A stretch of 64,000 nt of DNA, taken from Zhengitettix transpicula (lineage: Eukaryota > Arthropoda > Insecta > Orthoptera > Tetrigidae). The stretch is taken from positions 57,913,501-57,977,500 of the forward strand of contig CM073593.1 in assembly GCA_037074705.1 (NCBI GenBank). The letters run 5' to 3'. Numbering within the stretch: the first letter of the stretch is position 1; every line of letters starts with the position of its first letter. This document shows, piece after piece, positions 47,682-58,900 of this stretch. Position numbers and translations under genes: made by a program. Under the pieces are notes generated by a model. It searched no databases and was not told the origin of the DNA. It was given only the letters and a program-made list of their open reading frames with translations.

Positions 47682-47946
47682 TTTTGTACGAGATTATTGC
47701 AATGGAATATTAATGGACTCAACAGAAAAGAACCTCTTAAGGAGTCTAGTTCAAAAATACGACCCCAGAAATTATATGATGACCTACGCAGGAGGACTTT
47801 AGCCGAATACTCAGAAGACTGCTGTTACACACCACGGCGATAAAGAGCCTCCTGGATTTCGTCTCCGACGCTAATTTGTCATCCGCTATTTTGAAACGCT
47901 GTTCAAAAATTATAAATTTTGTAACCTACTGTAAGTTAATTTTGTA
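47682..47946 (+). pseudogene. LINE ORF2 remnant: first and last codons only
   Basis: Directly after ORF1, in the same frame, comes TRLLQWNINGLN, the beginning of the apurinic-type endonuclease of Jockey-like ORF2 (the QWNINGL start is characteristic). Within about 100 bases the sequence becomes the ORF2 C-terminal end (LLLHTTAIKSLLDFVSDANL; ILKRCSKIINFVTYC), stopping at TAA 47944-47946. The endonuclease body and whole reverse transcriptase, roughly 3 kb, are deleted. Confidence 0.8.
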
Positions 47947-48015
47947 AATAACTTTAGAGGGTCGCCAATAACCGATGGGTTGACGCGACCTTAAACCAAC
48001 AAATAAAAATAAAAA

Positions 48016-48025
48016 AACTTTCTGG
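48016..48025. repeat. target-site duplication of the LINE, right copy
   Basis: AACTTTCTGG, identical to 45078-45087. Confidence 0.85.
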
Positions 48026-48115
48026 AAAACTTCAATCTCGATAATATCCTGTCGGGAAAACGTCAATCTTTCTCGAAAACGTCAATCGGGATAATTTAGC
48101 CGGGAATAAGTGCAT
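48026..48115. repeat. minisatellite, right part
   Basis: Units AAAACTTCAATCTCGATAAT, CGGGAAAACGTCAATC, TTTCTCGAAAACGTCAATC and GGGATAATTTAGCCGGGAAT. The target-site duplication itself (CTTTCTGG then AAAACTTCAATC) is part of a unit like CTTTCTCGAAAACGTCAATC, confirming that the LINE landed inside the array. Confidence 0.8.
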
Positions 48116-48898
48116 CAGGCAAGTGTCTTTCGGGATTATGTATTAGACCCCTTACGAGCATCATAGTGAGTTTCATTATTATAAATAATTACATTCGATA
48201 ACTGTGTAACAAATATCGTGCTATAAACCAATGTACTGTCAATTTAACTAAATATTATGTTATAATATTAAGTGAGACATTAATTTCACAAATATGAATT
48301 GTAATATATCTTATGCTAGGGAATTCGTTCGTCAGCAGTACTGAATTTAATTATATTCATGTAAGTATTTTTCAGGCTGCATACAATATTATTATTGTAA
48401 TTTCAACAACTAGGGTTAATTTCTTAAAACTGATTATATGTATGATATAAAAATTTCCCCATGTTTTTATATCAGTCCCAGAAAATAAGAACTTATAATT
48501 TTTCAAATAATTTATTTTGTCGATGAATCTTTCCGAAATGCCATCAGCAATTTAATTTTCCTAAAAACAATCAATTAACTGCTAAAACATGAAAGTCATT
48601 TTTAAATTTTAATAAATGTAATAACATTATACTATTACTCAAAATTATTATATGGAAAATATTATTGATGTAAAATGCATATATTAACTCTTCATATCGG
48701 ATGGTATATATAATTATATTCATAATGTATTTAAATTAAACATTGTCCGAAAAATGATTGGAAAAGATCACAATTATTTTAAAAAAAATTTTAAAAAAAA
48801 TTAAGTGCATCATAGAATTTCAGAAAGCTTTTTCGACAAAATAAATGGTTTAAAAAATTATATATTTTTATTCAACTGATATAAAAGTAATGAAATAA
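48116..48898. other. AT-rich stretch, no feature seen
   Basis: No gene or shared repeat was recognised. Confidence 0.5.
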
Positions 48899-49025
48899 TT
48901 TACGTCTGATTGAAAATCAATAATAAGAAAGATATCCAAATACAGACAAAATAAGTGATAATATAAATACCACACAACGTTTCTTTCTTCAGGTGTTAAG
49001 AAGAGCCTAGAGTGACACAACTATA
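48899..49025 (-). mobile_element. solo PLE 3' terminus
   Basis: Minus-strand copy of the terminus: outer end TTTACGTCTGATTGAAAAT, then AATACAGACAAAATAAGTGA, TAAATACCACACAACGTTTC and GAGCCTAGAGTGACACAACT. It stops abruptly at about 49025 (5'-truncated relative to the element). No coding sequence and no inverted partner were found nearby. Confidence 0.8.
48971..48998 (-). ncRNA. hammerhead-like motif lacking stem II
   Basis: Minus strand: CAC, CTGAAGA, AA, GAAA, CGT, T, GTGTGG. Both core boxes, stem I (three or more pairs) and ACGT helix III are intact, but stem II is reduced to two bases, which should prevent folding. Confidence 0.45.
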
Positions 49026-50420
49026 AAAAATATGAGAGAATTCCATTAAAAATGACAATATTATTATTAATAATGTATAGTTGGAATAACTGTCGTGTAT
49101 AGGTTGTGAACTGACACTCGTCAGTATTTTTAAGTCGGAACATTGTATTTTCATATTGCATGGTTGAATTAGTTCGTACTCGACGAATAAATAAAATCAT
49201 AGAGTTTATATCTTCAAGACGAGATTTTATTGAATCAAACAGATTCTTATTAATGTAATTTTTAGATTCATTTCTTCATCCAAATATAAACGTGATGTAA
49301 TGAGTTTTTGAGAACTAAAATATTTATAAGTAAATTTTCACGCCATTAACGTGGCAGCTTTTGATTGGTGCTCGGCCATTAAAGAGGTTGGTCATGGCGT
49401 CACTAAACTCCAGTGAGGTTCCACTCGTATTTCCCAATAGAACAATCCCCCCCCGCGACATATAACGTTTCTCTTCAAAAAGAAAGTTAAATAACAAGAA
49501 TCTGATTTAACAATTCTATTTTATTTCCGTCCATCGACTTGTAAAAACGAACCACCCAAATGCGATGTTTTGTTTGTCATTTATGCGACGTCACTTGAAT
49601 AAACCTGCATCTCCCGCATTGTATTTTTAAGCAGGACGGGTGTTCAGATGTTGAAACATGAGTGTGAAATTACTGAGCTACAGATTGGCTGGAAGCAATT
49701 TACTCGTGACTAAGCAGTGCTTTGAGAATATTCAGTCCTCAAATTTTAAGTGGCTGGCTTCGTCGAAACGATTCAATAAGAACATTCACACACGCATTCG
49801 TGTCGAGTCATCTATCTTCTCTAGGAAAGTCTAAATATTTAAATTCCCGCTAATCGAAATTTAATTACTATTTTACATCAACAATAGATTTTCACGACTG
49901 TCGTCATTGATTTAAAATGCTCCTGTATAGAATTCTTCTTTTCATTTTCTGTGTAATTCTAACTTTAACTTTATTCATTAAGATGTTGAAATTATATTTC
50001 TATAAACTCGCGTCAGCTATCATTATTATTATTTACACGCAAATTGTAAAGATATCTAAGCTCATCAAAGTAATTTTATTTAATTATTACGGCCATTACA
50101 ATAATATTTCGTTTGTTGTTTTCACTTCAATACAGATATGTATCAGTCAAATTTTAATTTACTTAAATGGAAACATTGGTTCAACTTTATTATTATTATA
50201 TCTAGAGTTATTATTATCACCATTTAGAAATGCATATTTTATTCATTCCCTACTTTTATTTATTTCACAACATTATAAATCGTTTAAATAAAAAATCGAA
50301 TTTTTTTTATTTATAAGTTTATTCCTCTATTATATTTTATTGTTTTTAAAAAGTATGTAAGAGTTTTTCCTTCTAATTTCTCCTACGTTTTCCGCATTAT
50401 CATTTTAATTTTCTTCTTAT

Positions 50421-50424
<4 letters not shown>
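49026..50424. other. AT-rich stretch, no supported gene
   Basis: A 124-codon ATG frame at 49917-50291 is very rich in I, L, Y and F because of base composition. It could be read as membrane-spanning but has no family features, so it is treated as chance. Confidence 0.4.

Positions 50425-50452
<28 letters not shown>
50425..50452. repeat. (TA)n microsatellite
   Basis: Alternating A/T tract of 28 bases. Confidence 0.97.
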
Positions 50453-50455
<3 letters not shown>

Positions 50456-50601
50456 TTAAATTTCTGTACTTATTCAACATATGTACAATTTCTTCTCTCC
50501 CCTCAATTTGATATTTTAAAATTTTTATAACGTAATTTTCTTGTTATTTCCCCTTTCTCTTCCAGGCTTTGCTACATTAATTTTTTACTTATTTTCACGT
50601 T

Positions 50602-50967
50602 GTGAGTTGTTCTCTGTCCCCATTGGAACAGTCGGCCTGCTGCCTCCTAAACTGGTCGAGGTACGGGGAAGGGAATACTGCGACCCCACTGCAAACTCTT
50701 CTACCGCTATCGGAAAGGCGTGGGACAAGTACCCAATGTCCGACCTACCTGATGCAGGTTTTTCTAGGGTTTTCCCTGCATTACTTTTAGGCGAATGCCG
50801 GGTAGGATCCTTAAACTATAGCCCGGGGATCCTAGTTAACTCTTAGCTACCTTTCTATAACCTTCCGCATCCCCCCTTCCGCATCCCCCCTTTCAAATCC
50901 CTTCCTATGATATTAAAGGGGAGTTGCCCAACGTTGATTACCCTCATGTAGCCTGTTACCCTAAAAA
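50602..50967 (+). repeat. ~430-bp interspersed repeat copy with internal duplication
   Basis: From GTGAGTTGTTCTCTGTCCCC through CGGCCTGCTGCCTCCTAAAC, GTGGGACAAGTACCCAATG, GAATGCCGGGTAGGATCC and the GCCCGGGG block to TGTTACCCTAAAAAAATAT. The segment CCTTCCGCATCCCCC is present twice in tandem at about 50859-50890, a small duplication private to this copy. Plus frames 50541-50846 and 50602-50790 are not conserved in other copies. Confidence 0.87.
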
Positions 50968-53097
50968 AATATATAAATTCTTTTTAAAAATGAATTTATT
51001 ATTTGTTATTTGCTTTTATATGCATTTTGCGTATTATTTTTATTTATCTGTCTTCTAGGCTATATTTCATTATGAATTTTCGTTCATCTTCATTATTGAT
51101 ATCTGTGTATGTAATGGTGTTTGGAGATGTCCTAATGGATTAAGTAAAAGTAATAAAGATGTTAAAATAAACGAAAAATCGATTCTTCATAGTTTAATGA
51201 TGTATCGTTATGATTTTTATAATATTATTCTGAATATTAGCAATAAAATAATAAATAACGAATGATTAGAAACCGACAAAAATATTTCCAGCAATGACAA
51301 GTGGGTGGAAGTTGGTACAAATCGTTCAGTCTCTCTGGAGTTAATATTTTTTCTTAGTGAATTCTACGAGAGCCCGTAGATATTCCGATAGTATTTTTAT
51401 GTCGAGAAGGGTTTCTAATTTCCGTCCAAGGTTACAGCTGCCACGTATTTTAATGACAAAAGTCACATGTTTATCTCTCGAACAGTGTCAAAAAATTGAT
51501 TTACGTTTTCTTATTGGATTAAAAAATATAAGTTTTAATGACATATAATTAACTGCCATTAATAGATATTTTATAATTCAAAATTTGATACATGTATATT
51601 TCAGTTATCTGATATCGTATTTAGCTAAATTAAATTGTATTGTGTATAATACGTAAATGTAAACATAAATATTTTTATTTTCCGTTACCATAAAAATATA
51701 ACAAGTAATATTAATAGCCAAAATGAGGAAACGTTTATATTTATAACATCAAGAAAAACCTTTCTTTCAGTCACACAACAGGCTGAAGAGGGCCTAAATA
51801 TAATGCAGTTCAATAAATAATTTTATGATTATTACCACTTATTGATTCATAAAAAGATATCTGTTAAAAACGTTAATTGTATCTTTTCATTAGGAACAAA
51901 CGTTAAAATAAAATAATATTTAAACATAATTTTTTATGTCGACGAATTGTCAGCTGGAATAGTTTTCGATAAAATTTTATAAGCATAAATAATGTATTAA
52001 AAATTATAAAAGGCAAATAGGGTTACAATTGGTTAGGCTTTATTTTGTAAGTTACTTTCATGATAGGCCATTATGAGCGATCATCCATAATTTCAGAGAA
52101 TTCTAATTTACTCCGGTAACGGCTGTAGTATAATAATCCAGCAATTATAAGCAAGCCTGAAAATTCATTCTATGAACTGGACTAATAATAATCATTATTC
52201 GCGACAAATTTGAGTACATGTCCTAATTTGTCCGAGTGTAGTAATAAAACTACGTTACAATGTTGGAGAAGTGTTCAAATTATTCTTAGCATGTAAAATT
52301 CTAACACTTACACGTTATTGTAAACAATAACATGGTCTCTTTAGTTAATTTTCGAAAGGTCATCGCACATAAAAACCACGAAATAAATATTATGATCAGT
52401 GAATCAGTGGTAAAGAAGGACAAACGTTGCAAGACGAATGGCACCATTCATATTAAATTAATTTTCTTAAATCTGTGACTCCGTATCCAACTTTGTTTCC
52501 GTTCCGGGACGTCTTAACTTCCGTATAGTACGATGAACCAGGTGGAGAAAGCTTGAACTTTTTTTTTTCAGTCTAGTTGGCACGCACAAACATTCTAAGC
52601 TGCTTCTGACGGTCACTGAGATATATGAACGATCTTTTTTGACGATTGAGGGCACTTATGTCTGTGATAGGGTCGTTTATCTCTGCAACCTTGCTACGTA
52701 ATGCGGTTGCGTCATGTAGAGGCTCGTCTGTTAATTAGCTACTGTATAGAGTGCGGAAACGCTCTAATCTCGCCACAACAGACGCTCTTCCTGCATCCGC
52801 GAAAAAAAATTAGAAAGGAGCACAAGTACATCATCGTCTGGGAATAATTCCCATTAAAATGTATCTATATTTAACACTGCACGTTAACAGAACTTGCATC
52901 TTACAGTCAATGCAATAAATTAAACTCCAATGTAACCATATAACAAATATAAATACAAAAAGACCAGATGAGTAACTAAAAAGAGTGCTTGAACAACACT
53001 AAATTATCTTAAAGTTAATCGGATGTTCAGATTTCTCATCGTCAACAAGTGAATGTGTGTGCTTCTTAGTGGGTGCTGTGCTTTATGTTACTAAATA

Positions 53098-53100
<3 letters not shown>
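50968..53100. other. AT-rich stretch, no supported gene
   Basis: Short frames at 51357-51548 and 52467-52655 show no domain. A slightly GC-richer patch at 52480-52800 is not recognised. Confidence 0.5.

Positions 53101-53128
<28 letters not shown>
53101..53128. repeat. (GT)14 microsatellite
   Basis: Uninterrupted GT tract of 28 bases. Confidence 0.97.
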
Positions 53129-53129
<1 letters not shown>

Positions 53130-53649
53130 CGGTGACTACCTATTTGTCTTTAAATAATTATTTATTAATAAAAATTGTAAGCATACTCTGTAAACATTAC
53201 ACTGTAACGTCAAGTCCATTTTCTGTGTTCCATTGTTATTTAATTGGTTTTGATGCTATTTCTTATTTTGTTATTATTATACTGTTTTATATATTACGAA
53301 TAAACGTTTATGTTCTAGGTTAATATACCATAGTTTCTATCAACTATTTGTAACTGCAATTATGACGTTCTCTTCTTTCCTCGCCCAAGGACTAAAGGAA
53401 TTAATAAAATCTATCAATCTGTTAAGTTCTTCGATAGCTAACTTATTTTTCTGTGTATTTATACAGCACACCTACAATATGGCGGGCATAGTCAAAAAAA
53501 TTCTAATTCATTATTATATTTGTATTTCCAATAAAAATATTAACAAAAGCATATATTAACGTCTGTAAAAATTAACAACTTCTCAATAAAATAGAAGTGT
53601 ACATATAAAACCTTTAAAGAATAGAAAACCCAAAACTGAATACCCAACA
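53129..53649. other. AT-rich stretch, no feature seen
   Basis: No gene or repeat was supported. Confidence 0.5.
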
Positions 53650-53835
53650 TTATGTGAATAATAAAAACCCACGAAAAGTTTCAAGAAACTTTGAAACCGT
53701 CTTCAGGTGTAGGAAATGAAAATTAGTTAAATATTTTGAATTAAAATATAATTTTATTTTTCTATATCTGAAGACCTCAACCGAGCTTACAGAAACGTTA
53801 AGTGGTGGGTTTTTAACTATTCATATAATTTTTTG
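53650..53835. mobile_element. PLE-type unit with inverted termini (third family)
   Basis: The left arm, read on the minus strand, is ACACCTGAAGACGG, then GAAAC, then GTGGGTTTTTATTATTCACA. The right arm on the plus strand is ATCTGAAGACCTC, then CAGAAACGTTAAGTGGTGGG, then TTTTTAACTATTCATATAA. The two arms are inverted copies of one terminus, separated by about 60 bases of AT-rich sequence. The right arm keeps CTGAAGA, GAAA and ACGT-T but stem I is lost. The left arm has lost the ACGT step. No coding sequence is present. Confidence 0.65.
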
Positions 53836-54261
53836 TATTTATTTTTCAATATTTTGTGATTTAATAACTCTTAAAAAATCTGAATAAAAAAATTTCAAAT
53901 ATACTGTTAAATTCAAGATGTATATATCTAGTAAAATTAAATTTGAAATTGACAGAATTTTGAAACATTATCAGATAATATATTAATGATACAGGAGTCA
54001 TAAATTAATTTAAATCGATGGAATAAAAGTATCTTCATTTTACTGGTGATCTTAAAAATTGGAATCACAGAAGTGTTGACAATTCAATTGGCAGGTCCCA
54101 AAATAAACATTTACTATAAATAAAGAGATTTTAAATGTGCATGAACCGACCATCATCCAAGTTAAATGAGATATAACAACTATCTGGCGATTAGCAGTTA
54201 TAGTGTTGAAATTAATAACGAAGGAAAAAAAGACATTTTAAAAATTTATTTTAATTAGTTA
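53836..54261. other. AT-rich stretch, no feature seen
   Basis: No gene or repeat was supported. Confidence 0.5.
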
Positions 54262-54310
54262 ATTTAACAACATGTTTTGGTTCTAAAATGAACCCTCATC
54301 AGGTTTACAT
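54262..54310 (-). ncRNA. hammerhead-like motif with altered stem I and longer helix III
   Basis: Minus strand: AAC, CTGATGA, stem II GGGTTC with GAACC around ATTTTA, AAAA in place of GAAA, CATGT, T, GTT. Stem I is AAC/GTT instead of CAC/GTG, a change on both strands that keeps pairing. Helix III is the longer palindrome ACATGT. Only the G12-to-A change breaks the core. Stem II of about five pairs is convincing. No PLE coding sequence lies next to it. Confidence 0.55.
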
Positions 54311-55889
54311 TAAAGATATTGAATTACAGACAATTGTACAAAATATAAAGTTAATAGTATAATAGAATCTTTGTTATTTCTTCGCCTTAATATATTATTT
54401 TGACTACAGCTAATATATTTAAATTATTATGTCTATAATTTAATATCATTAGCAATAGGTCCCAAAATATTGTAAAATTAATTAATTAATTAAATAAATT
54501 ATAATTGTTGACTGTTTTGGTTTCATTAATAATTTTAACTATATAGACGAATATCGTTACAATTTATTGTTGAAATTTTTACCAAGTATATATGAATGGA
54601 CTTAACTTAAAGAGGAATAAAATTTTCCATTTACATTAAACTTTTTTTGTTAAAAAATATATCATACATTTTGTTCATTGCAGATGTAATTCTGAAATTT
54701 AACAATATATTAAATGTAAATTATGTACTATATTCGAAAAATTATTTATTTTTGGCGTCAGATAAATTTCAATTCATTGATCTCTTGTAAAACTTGGTCT
54801 TGCAATCGACTGTCATTTCCCCAATTTATATCTCAAAAACGACTTGTTTTCCTCTTTTTCAAAAAAGAATTTAAAGGTGAACCTAGTCAATTTCATATCA
54901 AGATTCAAATTGTTCGTAGTTTTTTCGCAGGACATATTTTTTTAGATCTGCCGCATATTTATAGCACCGCGTTTAAATTATAAATTAATTGGGGTTGTTA
55001 GACTCGGTGAGGTAACAAGTACAAAACGTTTATAGTTGACTCTATGTAATGGTTTCTGAGATGTTTTCATACAAAATAATTACGGGAAAAAATTATTATT
55101 ACTTTTCTTATAATATGATTTTGCTAGGAGTCCTCGGAATAAGGTTACGTATAAAAAGTTGCCTCTTGTCGAGCAGATGTTACCCAAAGAACGAGAAGTA
55201 TACACTTTCTCTCTCTTTTATGTAGCTTCTCCGTATTGCTTAATGTTGGAGCGCTATATAAGTGCAATTACTGTGGCATAATGCTTTTGAGTTCCGACTA
55301 AGCGTGTGATTCAGATTACAATGTGGGAATAATGAGATCGTGTCGTGTAATACATTTGGTGGCACATCAAAAATAAGGATGGGCTATGACTCAGTCGGAT
55401 ATTTTATCATGAGTATTAAATAGTAAGAATATACAGAATTAATAAATTAATTGAAAAATAAAAAACAGTGCTTTGCACGCTGAAATTAAATTATTATAGT
55501 TCAATTATGCAAAACGAAAAGCGTGAAGGATTAAAAGAAATTAAAGATCATTTTCTAGTTTATGAACTCACTAACCGCAGATCCATGGAACTTGAAAAAA
55601 CTAAGAACCTTGTCTTTTTGTGTCAATTTAGGTTTATTGTGTCAGTTATGTCTTATCTGAACCAAAACAATCTATTTTCTTCCCTTTTACTTCCAGTAAG
55701 CGTTTATATTACCTTAAGACTTTCATGCTGTTCATTCAATTATTGAAGTGAATCTGGTTTAGGTTCTGAAAAATTGGAGAGTGATTTGGTGAATGTGATG
55801 CCGAAATGTATGTGTATATTTATTTAATTTATAATTGGGTAGTGTCAGATGATATAACGTCTTGTGACACTGTAAAACAAACGGAAACA
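54311..55889. other. AT-rich stretch, no supported gene
   Basis: ATG or alternative-start frames at 54723-54983 and 55468-55746 have no domain and are explained by base composition. Confidence 0.45.
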
Positions 55890-55985
55890 GATTTATACGC
55901 AGAAAGGGAACGCGTACTTGAACCGTTGAATAGTAAACCAGCGTACCTGTTGTCTGTGTCAGTGACGCTCATTGACATGCGAATT
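55890..55985 (+). repeat. short dispersed repeat with GTTGAATAGTAAACC core (copy 4)
   Basis: ACGCGTACTTGAACCGTTGA, then ATAGTAAACCAGCGT, ending GTGACGCTCATTG; matches the right half of the 40679 copy. Confidence 0.55.
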
Positions 55986-58900
55986 TTCGTTTTCCATCAA
56001 TCTTTTCTCTCGGTGACTGCTCCTGTTTCATATTTTCCCCTCATCTTTCTATTATTTACTTTGCACAACTTTTATTATCTCAAATACTAAAAATCTCTTT
56101 CTCATAATTCAAGCTTACCATAATGAAAAAAAAATAGAAAATTACTAAAATAAAAATAACAGATCAGTATTGACTTAATATATTTACACTCAAATTATGT
56201 TCAGTGATTTATCTTTAATTCTCAGGACGAAAAGTTAATGTTTATGTATAACTACAGTTACGTGTTATTTTACATTGAACTGTCAGTATTATAAATTCCT
56301 CTTTGGAGAACTAATGGAAAAAAATTATAGTAAATATATAAAAAATAACACAAATTTATATTAATATCGGACGCTCTCAGCCAAAAATTACAGGCGACAT
56401 TACGATCACCAAATTGAGGTTGTTTATGAATATCCACGTTCCGAAAATCAATAAATTAATTAATTAAATAGTAAATTGCTTCATATTAAATTATTTATAA
56501 ACTACTCATTTATGAGTTAAATAATATATTAAACAAATTGTTAGGAATAACACATATACTCAATTTTTTAATTTTTATGAGTAATATATTGTATTTTTTC
56601 TTGTTGTTTATTTTCTACTCACTGAATATATTAGCTGCAAAATGTATTTTATACATTTATTTTCGACGCGTAAATGTAAATCTATGTTGGAATTTCTAAT
56701 TATAATACAAATATTACCGGCCAAATAAGTCAGAATAAAATATTTAATAAAGAAATACAAATTATTTACAGGCGAAGATCCAAGCTTACATTAGAACCTC
56801 TTCAGGTATTGATTAAGATAAATTTAAAATATAAAAAGAGGGGATTTAACTATGGTCCAGTATTGCTTCAACACTCATGTTGCATGTACTTTTAAAGTCA
56901 AATTTTTAAACTCAATTATTCGTTGAACGTTGAGGCAATCATTTCACATAATTCATTGTTTTATATTTAAAGGTCTCGTACATCAAGAATTATAAATTTC
57001 AGAATATCATCGCCACATTCAAGGCTTCATGTTTCTCTGAAAGCATCATCATTCGCGATAACTTGATTTATTTATTTTTACTATAAAGTCAGTAAAGATA
57101 TGATCTCCAATAACTAAATCCTTCCATTCTGTTTTCTAAAATTTTGATAAAAAAAAATCATCCCATTGGAAACTTGTTTTGCAACTGTGGCACTTAATTC
57201 GTGAAATTAGATCGTCACTTAAGTAAAAAATAAAATTTTAGTCGACCTGATTAGAGTCACACTAATGTTACTCTTGATCACTATTGAACGGTGGTCATAC
57301 AGTTTATTATCAGACTACGATTTGTCTTCGACGCGAAGAATTGGCGCAGCGAATGTCGCAGTTTATTCGCTTGGGGAAAAAAATCTGACAGAAAAAATTG
57401 TACGGATCACGACGTCGTCAATACCTATCCACTGTATCCAACCAAACTGTGTGCATCACTTAAAATCTGTTAAAGAAATCGAACACTCAGATACAAAAGT
57501 GCGTTGCACTTTGATGGCCCGATATTCCGTGACTGCAGCTAATCGGTGACTACCTGTTCCTCGTCGTCCTTGAAGGACCGAGCTCTCGCCTCGTTGCTCC
57601 TCCTCTTTCCCTGCATTGAGGTTATGATGCAACCTAAAAGAACAGAACTCTGAGGCGGCGGCGTGTCGGACACACTGGGCGGACCTCAAAACCAGATACA
57701 CGGAAATCTAGGAAGCGCGCGCCTTACCAACAACAATGGTCTCCATTATCCCGGTTGCAACCAAGAATTTTAATAGCATAGAAAACGACACAGGCGGAAG
57801 AAATGCATTTCATTTTAAAACGTAAAATAAACCATAGAATATTAAAATTTACCTAAATTAAAAATTATAGATAATTAATTATGTAAAAGAGAAAAGATAT
57901 CGCTGAGCAAGCCAGTCACGAAGAAAAATCTTGAAAAGTGATAGAGTAAGCAGAAAGATGGAGTGGTTGACCAGAGAAAAATGGCATTAGGAACAGCAGG
58001 AAATTCAGTTTGTGTTCAGGGAGTTAGAGTGCTTAAAGCTTAAAAATGAATGACGTTATATGACGTTTTATCACGAATGTTTTAATGGAGCGTGAGAGTC
58101 GTATAAACTATGGCAGTGACAGGTTTTATGTGACTACAGTACATTTACAAAAAATTTTGATGACGTATAATATATGTTTCACCGATGATGTTTATGGTGT
58201 CAAGACGAATGTGAGAGTATTTTTACAACGCTCTGAATAAAGACTTTTTGACCTTTGATAAGACTATTAGGCGTAAAAATTAAACCAATTTGGTTTACAT
58301 CGGATTTTGATAGTTACAGGAGCTTTTTGATCTTGGTCATATTCATATGTTGTCTGACATAAATTATTATATAATTTTTATCATTTTAAATTTTCTGTTA
58401 TCGGAAACATAGATTTAATTACTATAATTATTATATCATTTTTAACCTTTTCAGTTATCAGATATATAGATTAAATTCAGTTTTTACATTTTTAAATAAT
58501 TACATTATTTAGTTACATATTAGTGGTAATACTACGTCATATTCCGTAGAACATATTGAGTACGGATTCAATTTTGTTGAATAAGTTATGAAATGAACAT
58601 AAATAATATTATTACCATATTATTATATTAATATCTTTAATACTATTTGTGTGCAGGAGTTATATTTTAATATAAACCAAACTCTATAAATTCATTAATA
58701 GAATTTAAGGAATGTCTAAGCAAAAAATTGTTCAATTATTTTTTGAATTACTAACTTTTAACTGTTTAAATATTTTTGAGATATAATTAAATTCATACAA
58801 TTTATTATATAATAATATCGTGCTAAACGACAATTAAAACACTTATATTGCGAGATAAATGTCCATAATAATTAAATGTAAAATAACTTGCAATTTTTGT

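Larger units (their letters stand above)
45088..48015 (+). mobile_element. Jockey-like LINE, full 5' end, internally deleted, carrying a mariner
   Basis: Bounded by a 10-bp target-site duplication and ending in an A-rich tail (AACCAACAAATAAAAATAAA). The 5' end TCAGTT (45088-45093) fits the arthropod initiator motif used by Jockey-type LINEs with internal promoters, so the copy appears to be complete at its 5' end. Content: 5' UTR to about 45258; a mariner (45261-46520); ORF1 with a CCHC knuckle; the first codons of ORF2; a large deletion; the last codons of ORF2; and a 3' UTR with ACCGATGGGTTGACGCGACC. Without the mariner only about 1.7 kb remains, against 4-5 kb for an intact Jockey-type element. 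It inserted into a minisatellite. Confidence 0.88.

Noticed and set aside
49917..50291. 124-codon ORF that looks like a membrane protein
   Set aside because: Composition is dominated by I, L, Y, F and K codons expected from AT-rich DNA; no family features or supporting context.
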